Assembly: GCA_900549485.1 (NCBI GenBank)
Contig: UROG01000025.1
Coordinates: 1 to 37,956, forward strand
Reading direction: 5' to 3'
DNA from: an uncultured Eubacteriales bacterium
GTDB taxonomy: Bacteria > Bacillota > Clostridia > Oscillospirales > Oscillospiraceae
Length of the DNA: 37,956 nt
Part shown: positions 30,932 through 37,956 of the stretch, piece after piece
Layout: each line of letters begins with the position of its first letter
Position numbering within the stretch: position 1 is the first letter of the stretch
Notes under the pieces: model-generated
The model's database searches: none
What the model was told of the DNA's origin: nothing
The model's input: only the letters and a program-made list of their open reading frames with translations
Made by a program: the position numbers and the translations under genes

Positions 30932-32952
30932 ACCGCGCACTCCTTCCGATATGAGCGCAGTGTCTGTTCGACATATGTCGCATCAAGGTCTGCCTTTCCG
31001 TCTATTTCGGCTCTGCCCGCGCCGTATATTCCGCCGTCTGCGTTTTTGAGCAGTCCGACCTCGCGGAATGTCTCAAGGCACAAACAGTATTTTTCCGGCA
31101 GCATCCCGTCGGGCGTCTGCGCGATGATCTCCGTCAGGTTATTGCCCGCGCAGCTTCCCCTACTGATCATTCTCCACACTCTCACAAAATCTTCCCGCTC
31201 CGGGCAGAAGCGCCATGCGGCATACAGCGCTTCCCTGTCTCCGTCAACAATGGCGCGGCAAAGCATTTCCCCGTTATGCGGCGCTGCCGCTGAAATGAGC
31301 AGCTGCACGGAGATATGACCGCGAAACTCGTTTATCTGGGGAGTGAAGGCTATGTCTATATATTCGCCCTCATGTATGCCAAGCTCCTTTGCCGTATGGG
31401 AGAAAAAGATGCACTCAAAAGGCGTGCCTGCAAGCGTCACCCTCATTTTCAGATGCTTGCCGCTGCCCACGGCGGTCATGCTCTCAAGCATCACCCCGTA
31501 CATACACATAACGGGCTTCGGGTTCATGTTCCCGTAAGGCTCAAGCCGGTCAAGGGAGCGTACATTGTCTATCGTCAGCAGCGACGGCTCGTTTATCAGC
31601 AGGTCGCACTGTATCTCGGGCTGTTCGTCGGGGCGGTTTTTGCGGAAATACTCCGCCATTGCCGCTCTGAAATCGTCAAGCTTGTCGGTTTTTATATTAA
31701 GCCCCGCCGCCAGCGCATGGCCGCCGAAGCCTATAAGATACTCCGAACAGGCGGAAAGCGCCTCAAAAATATTGAAGCCGCCGCAGCTCCTGCAAGAGCC
31801 TTTGCCTACGTCGCCGTTTATGCATATCATGATCGAAGGCAGGGAATACTGCTCGGCAATCCTTGATGCGGCGATCCCTATGACGCCCTGATGCCATTTA
31901 TCGCTTGCCAGAATGATCGGCTTCTCCGGGCTTGAGCCTTCAAGCATGGCGTTCGCTTCATTCCATATTTCAGTCTCTATCGACTGTCTTTTTCTGTTAA
32001 GCTCGCACAGCTCGGCGGCGAGGCGCGATGCCTCTTCCTCGTTTTCGCTCATAAGCAGCCGCGCCGCAGTTCCTGCGTGACCCAGCCGTCCGGCGGCGTT
32101 GAGGCGCGGGGCGAGACTGTATCCTATCGAGGCGGCGGTCAGTTTTTTGGGGGATACCGCCGCTTCGCGCAGCATCGCCGCGATACCGGGTCTCTGCGCT
32201 TCCTCAAGCATTTTAAGCCCGCGCCGCACAAGATAGCGGTTTTCACCCACAAGCGGCATGATGTCCGCAACCGTCCCAATCGCCACAAGATCGGCATATC
32301 TGTCTATTATTTTTTCGCTGTCGCCCTCGCAGGCGCATACCAGCTTCAGCGCCATACCGACTCCCGCAAGATACGGGTTCGGATAGGTGTCGCCCGGCTG
32401 CTTGCAGTCAATAACGGCGGCGGCATAAGGAAGGCTCACGCCCTTACATTCATGGTGGTCTGTTATGACCATATCAAGCCCGATGCCGTGCGCATACTCC
32501 GTCTCCCGCGCCGCAGTGATGCCGCAGTCCACGGATATGACAAGGCTCACGCCCTGCGCCTTGAGCTTGTCAAGCGCGCCGCAGTTGAGACCGTAGCCCT
32601 CCTCATTCCTGTCGGGAATATACGGCACGCACTCAAGCCCTTTTAAGCGCAGGTAGTCGGTCACTACGCAGGTGGAGGTTATCCCGTCCACATCGTAGTC
32701 CCCGAAAACCGCCGTTTTTTCTTTCTTTTCAATTGCTTGCAGAACCCTGCTGCGCGCTTTGTCCATGCCCATGATAAGCATGGGGTCGCAGAGACATTCG
32801 CTTCCCCCGTCCAGCATTTCGCAGGCGGCGGCGCTGTCCTTTATCCCGCGCAGGCACATGACCGCCGAAAGCAGCGGCGTGTATCCCGCCGAGATAAGCG
32901 CGGAGGGCATCTCCGGCCGGTGCAGAGGTATCTTCCAATCCTTATTTTTCAT
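30928..32952 (-). CDS. recJ: Single-stranded-DNA-specific 5'-3' exonuclease RecJ
   Basis: 674 residues. RecJ degrades single-stranded DNA in recombination and mismatch repair. DHH-phosphoesterase motifs: FGDYDVDGITS (D85, D87), SVDCGI, ITDHHE (165-167) and the later DHHA1 motif GFGGHALAAGLNI. An OB-like region with GKHLKMRVTLAG follows, and the C-terminal part (CRAIVDGDREALYAAWRFCPEREDFVRVWRMI) is the Firmicute-type extension. Two ATGs 6 bases apart are possible; AGAAG fits the one at 32952 better. It heads the recJ-rel-dtd-MBL operon. The apt gene that often lies between recJ and rel is absent. Confidence 0.95.
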   Translation of the reverse strand: MKNKDWKIPLHRPEMPSALISAGYTPLLSAVMCLRGIKDSAAACEMLDGGSECLCDPMLIMGMDKARSRVLQAIEKKEKTAVFGDYDVDGITSTCVVTDYLRLKGLECVPYIPDRNEEGYGLNCGALDKLKAQGVSLVISVDCGITAARETEYAHGIGLDMVITDHHECKGVSLPYAAAVIDCKQPGDTYPNPYLAGVGMALKLVCACEGDSEKIIDRYADLVAIGTVADIMPLVGENRYLVRRGLKMLEEAQRPGIAAMLREAAVSPKKLTAASIGYSLAPRLNAAGRLGHAGTAARLLMSENEEEASRLAAELCELNRKRQSIETEIWNEANAMLEGSSPEKPIILASDKWHQGVIGIAASRIAEQYSLPSIMICINGDVGKGSCRSCGGFNIFEALSACSEYLIGFGGHALAAGLNIKTDKLDDFRAAMAEYFRKNRPDEQPEIQCDLLINEPSLLTIDNVRSLDRLEPYGNMNPKPVMCMYGVMLESMTAVGSGKHLKMRVTLAGTPFECIFFSHTAKELGIHEGEYIDIAFTPQINEFRGHISVQLLISAAAPHNGEMLCRAIVDGDREALYAAWRFCPEREDFVRVWRMISRGSCAGNNLTEIIAQTPDGMLPEKYCLCLETFREVGLLKNADGGIYGAGRAEIDGKADLDATYVEQTLRSYRKECAV

Positions 32953-32984
32953 CGTCATTCTTCTTTTATTAATTTTAATAACAT

Positions 32985-33013
32985 ATACTATCAAATTTGT
33001 TGACATAATTCAA
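32985..33013 (-). promoter_or_regulatory. Promoter of the recJ-rel operon
   Basis: On the minus strand, TTGAAT (33008-33013) and TAGTAT (32985-32990) are 17 bases apart, about 33 bases upstream of the recJ start codon. Confidence 0.5.
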
Positions 33014-33054
33014 TAGTCATAATGCAAAAAACTTTAAAATCTCACAAAAGCAGA

Positions 33055-33092
33055 CAAAAAAGGATCGCCTCCCTGACGCGGGCTGCGATCCT
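33055..33092 (-). terminator. Intrinsic terminator of the dockerin/cohesin-like operon
   Basis: AGGATCGC and GCGATCCT form an 8-bp stem around a 16-nt GC-rich loop. On the minus strand a run of six U residues follows. It lies just after the stop codon at 33101. Confidence 0.75.
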
Positions 33093-33100
33093 GAGCAATA

Positions 33101-34177
33101 TTATTTATGTGCTTTTTTCTTTCTGACGATTACCACGGCTGCCGCCGCGGCAATGACCGCCAGCGCGGATACCGCATAAACCGGCCACGATGCGGCAGGC
33201 TTCTCCGCTTCATCCCATTTTGCGTACAGCGTCAGACTTTCCTCGACGGTCTGTGTGAAATCATACGGCTCGGTGCAGGTGCTGTCCGTGTACCATCCGG
33301 CAAAGACGTACCCCTCACGCACCGGAACCGATTCAGGCTCCTGCACGGCGCTTCCCTGCTCAACGGTCAGTTCCTCATATTCCGCGCCGTCAAGCGTATC
33401 AAAAACCACGCTGCATTCCGGCGGGATATATTCCTCGGTGTTGACGGCGAGGTCGTTTGCGTCGCTGTCATATACATCAAGCCCGTCATCTGTCGTGACA
33501 AAATAGTTCTCCTGCGTCACACTCACTTCGCCGACTGCGTCAAGCACACGGAAGTCAAAGGACATTATTTCCGTATTCTGCGGAAAAGGCTTGTCAGGCT
33601 CCGGGATTATATAGCTCACTCTGATACGGCGGCCGTATTCGTCGGTCTGCATATCGACCGCCTCGACGCCATCAGCAAGTGTGAAGCTGTCCGGCAGCAG
33701 CTCCAGAACCTCGCCGTCGTAGCATATCTCATCCTGAAACGCCGTCATCTCCGCTTCCAACGGCTTCTCCTGCGTCACATCAGCCTCGTCCGCCGACTCC
33801 GCTTCAACCGTTTCTTCCGCTGCCGTTTCTGCTTCAGCCTCGTCAACGGAGTATTTTATGTTCAGCGTAACGGTGAGCGTCTCCCCCTTCTGGGCGGAGA
33901 CGGCGGATTCGCCGCCGCAGCTCAGGATAAATTCATAGAATCTGCCGCAGCCTTCCGAGTAGTCGTCCTCACTGTTATCCGAATAGCCGTCCTCACTGTC
34001 ATCCGAATAGCCGTCCTCACCGTCATCCGAGTAGCCGCCTGCGCCGTAATCCGAGTAGCCGCCTGCGCCGTAATCCGAGTAATCCGGCGTATACTCTTCC
34101 GCATATGCCGATGTAAAAAGCGCCGCCGCCATGAGGATCGCCAGGAGCATAGATATTATTTTTTTCATATTGTTCAT
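33101..34177 (-). CDS. Membrane-anchored surface protein with cohesin-like domain and InlB-type repeat
   Basis: 358 residues from the ATG at 34177. A signal peptide (cut after SAYA, residue 27) is followed by five tandem octapeptide repeats of the YSDYGAGG type (about 33-75), which turn acidic toward the end. Residues 83-250 look cohesin-like: SAVSAQKGETLTVTLNI starts the first strand, then AFQDEICYDGEVLELLPDSF, EIMSFDFRVLDAVGEVSV and YFVTTDDGLDVYDSDANDLAVNT. An acidic insertion (111-145) interrupts it. Residues 256-322 are a clear InlB B-repeat (VREGYVFAGWYTDSTCTEPYDF, LTLYAKW). A membrane segment (332-351) and the tail RKKKAHK anchor it. The preceding gene ends in a dockerin and stops 1 base before this start, so the two proteins may bind each other. 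The cohesin call is by pattern only. Confidence 0.75.
   Translation of the reverse strand: MNNMKKIISMLLAILMAAALFTSAYAEEYTPDYSDYGAGGYSDYGAGGYSDDGEDGYSDDSEDGYSDNSEDDYSEGCGRFYEFILSCGGESAVSAQKGETLTVTLNIKYSVDEAEAETAAEETVEAESADEADVTQEKPLEAEMTAFQDEICYDGEVLELLPDSFTLADGVEAVDMQTDEYGRRIRVSYIIPEPDKPFPQNTEIMSFDFRVLDAVGEVSVTQENYFVTTDDGLDVYDSDANDLAVNTEEYIPPECSVVFDTLDGAEYEELTVEQGSAVQEPESVPVREGYVFAGWYTDSTCTEPYDFTQTVEESLTLYAKWDEAEKPAASWPVYAVSALAVIAAAAAVVIVRKKKAHK
33955..34083 (-). repeat. 24-bp tandem repeats in the cohesin-like gene
   Basis: About five 24-bp units encode the octapeptides YSDYGAGG (twice), YSDDGEDG, YSDDSEDG and YSDNSEDD. The two units nearest the 5' end of the gene are identical, which suggests recent slippage. 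They form a spacer between the signal peptide and the first folded domain. Confidence 0.8.
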
Positions 34178-34178
34178 C

Positions 34179-37100
34179 TTACTTTCCCTCATCCTCATCC
34201 CGGTCGAAATTCTTTTTTATCATCGCCGCGTCGCGCATATCAAGACTGCTGCTCTGGTCAACGTCGGCAAGGATAAAGCTCCTCATCGGGATATCGTCAA
34301 AGTCTTCAAAATCGCCGTTGAACATCCTGCGCATAAGCTTCAGATCCTCCCCGTCAATTTTGCCGTCCTCATTGACATCGCATATGACCTCATAATCCAT
34401 GTTGAGATTGTGTATTTCCTCAAGCGGCGGGATGTCGATCTTCTCTCCGGAATATCCTTCCTCCGCTTCAAGCTTTTCTCTCATCTCTCTTTCGTACATC
34501 AGGCTTACGCTGTCAACAGCGTATTCGGCAAATTCGTCATAGTCCTTATCCGATATTTCAAGCCAGACGTATCCATCGGAAGAATCAGACCTGATCATCT
34601 TGCTGTTGTTGAAGCAGACGGATCTTCCGTCCTCCGGCTCGCCGTAGGCCACGACAAGATACATCGTTTTCCTGCCGTCAAGCGTCATGAACACTTCGCT
34701 TCCTATTTCAAGCTCAACGTCTCCTGCAAGCTTGCTCGTATAGCCGCCGCCGTAATATCTGCCGCCGCCCTTCGACGATGCTTTGTCCGATGTGACCGTG
34801 ATCACGATATTATCGGTTATAGCTTTTGCAAATACCGTATATACGCCGTCGGAAACGGTGTAGTCCCTGCCCTTTTTAAGCGTCCTGCCGCCGGAAACCG
34901 TATCGTCGTCTTTGACGGTGGCTCCAACCTTTATGACGGCGCTTCCCTTTGACAGAGTGAAGACGTAATCCGTCCCCGCCAGGAAGGAGTCTCTCTTGGT
35001 ATAGCCCTTTCCTTCCGGTCTCGCGTTTTTAAGACCTACATACTCGGCGGTGTATCTCGAAGTGGCTCTTATCTCCGTGTCGGCGGTCATATATGCCCCG
35101 CGGATCGTATAGAAATATGCGCCCTTTGTCTCGTCATAGGCGGCTGTATATTCCTTGCCCTCTTTGAACGTCTTCCCGCCCGCCGTTATAGTTATCTTTG
35201 CGGCCGGGTAAACGGAAAACGTGAAATTCACGCCTCTTTTCGCGGTGACGCTGTAATAGAAGCTGCATTCGCGCACGTGTCCGTCAAAAGCGATGCTGCC
35301 GGCCTTCTGCCCTGCCGCGTACACCTCGACCTCGTCCGCACCGAGAGCCGTTACGGCTATGTTGCTTTGGATAAGATCGCCGTATATCATGGCCTTTGTC
35401 TTTTTCGCGGATATTGAGTAGGTGCGCTTTATCGTACTATCCTTGCCGACCTGTCTTAGATATATTTTCTGCGTTGTGTTCGGGTCGGCCTCCACTGCGA
35501 AGAGATAGCGGTATGTCGGCACGTCGCTTATCCGTCCGGTATAATAGTTCTTCCCGTCATTCACATAGGTTTCCCTGTTGGTGATGCTTTTGATCTTTTC
35601 CCTGCCCGCCACGGTATACGCATATTGGGCAAGCCGCGAAAAGCTGGTTTTTATGATAACGTCGCCCGTTATGGGGCCGCCGTTGTTCACTATGTACCGC
35701 CCGCCGTACTGCGTCACGGATACGGGCTTTCCGCCCATCGTCGAACCGGAAAAGTCATATGCGTAGCAGTCGGTGTTCGGGTCGGGTTCAGTACCGTCAA
35801 CATTTGCTTTCCCTTTGGCGCTGTAAACCGGTCTGTTAAGAAGCTCAAAGCTCAGTCCGCCGCTTTTATACGCGAACTCTCCTGTATGCGTCAGCGATGA
35901 ATAGTTGAGCAGCACCGCGCTTGCATAATCAAAGGCGCTGTATTTCAGCTTTTCTGCTGTATTGTAGCCGTCCTCAAGCTTCACAAGACAGTTGATCATG
36001 AACGCGCTGCGCGCCTCGGCAATGATATCGCCCTCCACCGACGGCACAGTATACTCGATATATGTTCCCAGCTCGTCCGAAGCAGTCGTTTGCTGAAGCT
36101 TTACTCCGTCAGGCTCAAGCATAAGGCCGCCCATTGAAACATATATCTGAAGCTGCGTCTCATTCATCTCATGAGTTCTGACCCTGAAGGTATAGCTCTC
36201 ACCCGGCTTTACGGTTTCCGACGGCAATTCGATAAGCGCTTCCTCATTGTTGCCCGAACCGCGCTTTTCGGCATTGTAGCCCAGCGACACGTCAACGTTG
36301 CCCTTGATGCCGCTTATTTTGTATACGCTGCTCTCCGCCGTCGAGATCATCCCGTACTCCGGCTGCGGCCAAAGCGGATGGTACGCGCCGTTCACCGAAT
36401 ATATCGGGTGCGGCGCGGTCGGCGCGGGTTTTTTATAATAGAAATAATATGCCTGCTTGCCGCTGTTGTCCGCATCCTCGACAACTGAGCCTATCATGTG
36501 CTCGTCCTCGGAATACGGCACAAGTCCGGCGGCGGCTTCCCACATATTCACGTAGTTCTTCGTCTTTGTAATATCATGCTTGTTCGCATATATCAGGATA
36601 TTGCCCGTAATATACTCCTTCGGCACGGTGATCTCCCAGCAGCAGGTATAGGTTTTCCCGTCAAGCTCCTTGGGCGTGTCGATTTTTTTAAGCGTATAGC
36701 CGCAGAAGTCAATACCGTTGATTTTTATTATGGGCAGGGCATACGCAGTGACGGACATGAAATCCTCCGGCAGAGGTTCCATATACTGCGCCTGTGCAGC
36801 ATAAAACACATAGTCCTTATCCGCATCGGCGGTATCGGATGTTAGAAACACGCTCTTTATATCGGCGGCGCTCTCAACATCGCCAATGACGGCGGCGCTG
36901 AATTTTGCCGCGGTCTTCCCCGTCAGCTTTATATGCACATCGCCGGTTGCAGCAGCCTGCACGGTTTTTGCCTCGTCGGCATAAAGGGTAAACACGCTGT
37001 TATCGGCGTTCGCCCCGACAAAGAGCACAGTAAAGCCTCCGGCTTCGGCATTCTGGGCATTCTGCATGGTCACAGTCCACGAAAAATCCGTGTACAGTCT

Positions 37101-37658
37101 TTTGTCCGCATTGCCGGCGCTGTCCGCAAAGCCGAAGGAAAGCGCTTCACCCGCTTCGAAATGATTATCGGCTCTGCCCGTCAGTGTAAACACAAAGCCG
37201 CTTCCGGTCGCGTCCTCAAAAAACGCGGTGAACTGCTTTTCCGCCTCCTCCGGCTTATTGGACGGGGTTGGCGATGGCTCAGCCGTCTGTGTCGGCGAAG
37301 GCTCCGGCGTTGCCGTCGGCTCAGGCGTTGACGTCGGCTCAGGCGTTGACGTCGGCTCGGGCGTCGCCGTCGGCTCAGGCGTTGCCGTCGGCTCAGGCGT
37401 TGCCGTCGGCTCAGGCGTTGTCACCGGTTCAGGCGTTGTCAACGGCTCAGGCGTTGCCGTCGGCTGCACGGGTTCAACAGGCGGTACAGGCGTATCAGGC
37501 GGCACAATATCGCCTCCGTTTACCGGAAGCGTGTCTCCGCTTCCGCCGGTCTCTTCATAAACCTGATTCTCCGTAGTTTCGGCAAGGGCAGTTTCTCCGG
37601 CAAATGACAGACACATCACCGCCGCAAGTATAAGAGCTGTTATTCTGCGCATATTCAT
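34179..37658 (-). CDS. Large secreted protein with proline-rich linker and C-terminal dockerin domain
   Basis: 1159 residues. The signal peptide is cut near ALA (24-26). A flexible stretch with nine TPEPxx hexapeptides (66-131) follows. The long middle part (140-1090) is beta-rich. I recognise no enzyme domain; it contains repeated bacterial-surface motifs such as KTFKEGKEYTAAYDE and RTLKKGRDYTVSDGVYTVFA. A Gly/Tyr-rich hinge (GGGRYYGGGY) lies near 965. The C-terminus is a type I-like dockerin (1093-1155) with two calcium loops. DVNEDGKIDGED has Asp/Asn at positions 1, 3, 5, 9 and 12; DVDQSSSLDMRD has Asp/Ser at the same positions. The loops are followed by LKLMRRMF and AAMIKKNF. Dockerins bind cohesins, and a cohesin-like protein is encoded immediately downstream. 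The role is probably surface assembly or adhesion. Confidence 0.85.
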   Translation of the reverse strand: MNMRRITALILAAVMCLSFAGETALAETTENQVYEETGGSGDTLPVNGGDIVPPDTPVPPVEPVQPTATPEPLTTPEPVTTPEPTATPEPTATPEPTATPEPTSTPEPTSTPEPTATPEPSPTQTAEPSPTPSNKPEEAEKQFTAFFEDATGSGFVFTLTGRADNHFEAGEALSFGFADSAGNADKRLYTDFSWTVTMQNAQNAEAGGFTVLFVGANADNSVFTLYADEAKTVQAAATGDVHIKLTGKTAAKFSAAVIGDVESAADIKSVFLTSDTADADKDYVFYAAQAQYMEPLPEDFMSVTAYALPIIKINGIDFCGYTLKKIDTPKELDGKTYTCCWEITVPKEYITGNILIYANKHDITKTKNYVNMWEAAAGLVPYSEDEHMIGSVVEDADNSGKQAYYFYYKKPAPTAPHPIYSVNGAYHPLWPQPEYGMISTAESSVYKISGIKGNVDVSLGYNAEKRGSGNNEEALIELPSETVKPGESYTFRVRTHEMNETQLQIYVSMGGLMLEPDGVKLQQTTASDELGTYIEYTVPSVEGDIIAEARSAFMINCLVKLEDGYNTAEKLKYSAFDYASAVLLNYSSLTHTGEFAYKSGGLSFELLNRPVYSAKGKANVDGTEPDPNTDCYAYDFSGSTMGGKPVSVTQYGGRYIVNNGGPITGDVIIKTSFSRLAQYAYTVAGREKIKSITNRETYVNDGKNYYTGRISDVPTYRYLFAVEADPNTTQKIYLRQVGKDSTIKRTYSISAKKTKAMIYGDLIQSNIAVTALGADEVEVYAAGQKAGSIAFDGHVRECSFYYSVTAKRGVNFTFSVYPAAKITITAGGKTFKEGKEYTAAYDETKGAYFYTIRGAYMTADTEIRATSRYTAEYVGLKNARPEGKGYTKRDSFLAGTDYVFTLSKGSAVIKVGATVKDDDTVSGGRTLKKGRDYTVSDGVYTVFAKAITDNIVITVTSDKASSKGGGRYYGGGYTSKLAGDVELEIGSEVFMTLDGRKTMYLVVAYGEPEDGRSVCFNNSKMIRSDSSDGYVWLEISDKDYDEFAEYAVDSVSLMYEREMREKLEAEEGYSGEKIDIPPLEEIHNLNMDYEVICDVNEDGKIDGEDLKLMRRMFNGDFEDFDDIPMRSFILADVDQSSSLDMRDAAMIKKNFDRDEDEGK
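37266..37463 (-). repeat. 18-bp tandem repeats encoding the TPEPxx linker
   Basis: Nine near-identical 18-bp units encode TPEPLT, TPEPVT, TPEPTA, TPEPTS and related hexapeptides. They are in frame and form a proline-rich linker near the N-terminus of the dockerin protein. The copy number is likely to vary between strains. Confidence 0.85.
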
Positions 37659-37721
37659 CTCTCCGCAATATATTTTCTACTTGTCAAGGATCGTTATTCC
37701 CCGGCAAAATTGGCTTTATCT

Positions 37722-37780
37722 ATGCCGCAGGCAAACGCATCATGCGGCATTTGATTTTTGCAGCGCATCATCCGGCGCTG
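37722..37780 (-). promoter_or_regulatory. Structured leader of the dockerin/cohesin-like operon
   Basis: Two hairpins lie between the predicted promoter and the ATG. CAGCGC/GCGCTG occupies 37761-37780, and ATGCCGC/GCGGCAT occupies 37722-37750. No U-run follows either. A leader of about 150 nt is predicted; I do not recognise a known riboswitch. Confidence 0.35.
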
Positions 37781-37815
37781 TCTCAGCTATATTTTTCATA
37801 AAACATTACAATTTA

Positions 37816-37860
37816 ATGATAACATTTTTTCATATATGTTTCAAGTAAAATTTGCGTCAA
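37816..37860 (-). promoter_or_regulatory. Overlapping promoter candidates of the dockerin/cohesin-like operon
   Basis: On the minus strand, TTGAAA (37839-37844) and TATCAT (37816-37821) are 17 bases apart. A second pair, TTGACG (37855-37860) and ATATAT (37832-37837), is also 17 bases apart. Either or both may drive the operon; the DNA here is AT-rich. Confidence 0.45.
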
Positions 37861-37901
37861 TGTCCTTTGGGCTGCTTACGCTCTTTTCAGCATCAAAAAA
37901 A

Positions 37902-37956
37902 GGTTCTATAATAAATGTTGGGGTGGACGCTCGTAAAGAGAGGTCCACACCCAACA
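37902..37956. repeat. 69-bp palindromic repeat element, copy 2 (cut by window end)
   Basis: The arm 37902-37915 matches the arm of copy 1 (755-823, opposite strand), and the next 11 bases, TGTTGGGGTGG, are identical. The interior 37916-37956 is 41 nt, exactly as in copy 1, and is itself a near-perfect hairpin (TGTTGGGGTGGAC with GTCCACACCCAACA). The second arm should lie just beyond the window. Confidence 0.55.

Noticed and set aside
33000..33023. TTGACA followed by CATAAT on the plus strand
   Set aside because: The spacing is only 12 bases and no plus-strand gene follows. The minus-strand recJ promoter in the same place has 17-base spacing.
37266..37463. Regular 18-bp repeats as a possible CRISPR array
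   Set aside because: The units are contiguous without spacers and encode an in-frame TPEPxx linker.

Overview
The window looks like the chromosome of a spore-forming, Gram-positive anaerobe of the class Clostridia, probably an Oscillospiraceae/Ruminococcaceae-type gut bacterium. The evidence is a sporulation sigma factor of the SigK type with a pro-sequence, a lipoprotein-anchored ABC solute receptor, a LysM/InlB-repeat surface protein, a cohesin/dockerin-like surface pair, and a recJ-rel-dtd-MBL cluster in the order usual for Clostridia. This placement comes from gene families and style only; no database search was possible. I found no rRNA, tRNA, CRISPR array, transposase or phage gene.

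Region 1 (1-1452, minus strand): sigK, cut by the window start, and a GntR/FadR-type repressor. Region 2 (1699-9901, plus strand): one apparent catabolic operon divergent from the repressor. It has an ATC-hydrolase-family protein, a complete Liv-type ABC importer (receptor, LivH, LivM, LivG, LivF), a methionine gamma-lyase-like PLP enzyme and a DhaK/DhaL kinase pair without DhaM. The gene set suggests import and breakdown of a sulfur-containing amino acid or thiazoline-like compound, but the substrate is not readable from the sequence. A palindrome-rich block (9926-10150) separates it from the next operon.

Region 3 (10211-17083, minus strand): a second importer operon of the ferric/phosphonate/polyamine type. 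In order of transcription it has a non-lipidated receptor, an ATPase, a fused double permease, a second ATPase, a pyruvate-kinase-like protein lacking the C-terminal domain, and a membrane protein of unknown function. It is divergent from an AraC-type regulator with a membrane-bound extracytoplasmic sensor (17279-19375), which probably controls it. In both importer operons the receptor gene is followed by a strong hairpin and a terminator-like hairpin, so the receptor is probably made in excess of the other subunits.

Region 4 (19459-25442, minus strand): a 1905-residue secreted protein with three LysM domains and more than a dozen InlB-type repeats, with its own promoter, a structured leader of about 150 nt and a classical terminator. 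Region 5 (25495-33013, minus strand): galE and a sugar nucleotidyltransferase, then an MBL-fold hydrolase, dtd, rel and recJ. Region 6 (33055-37860, minus strand): a two-gene operon encoding a large secreted protein with a C-terminal dockerin and a membrane-anchored protein with a cohesin-like domain. The pair could bind each other on the cell surface and is the most interesting candidate system here.

The two ends of the window carry two copies of a 69-bp palindromic element (755-823, and 37902 to the window end). A second short repeat family occurs at 9927 and 19391.
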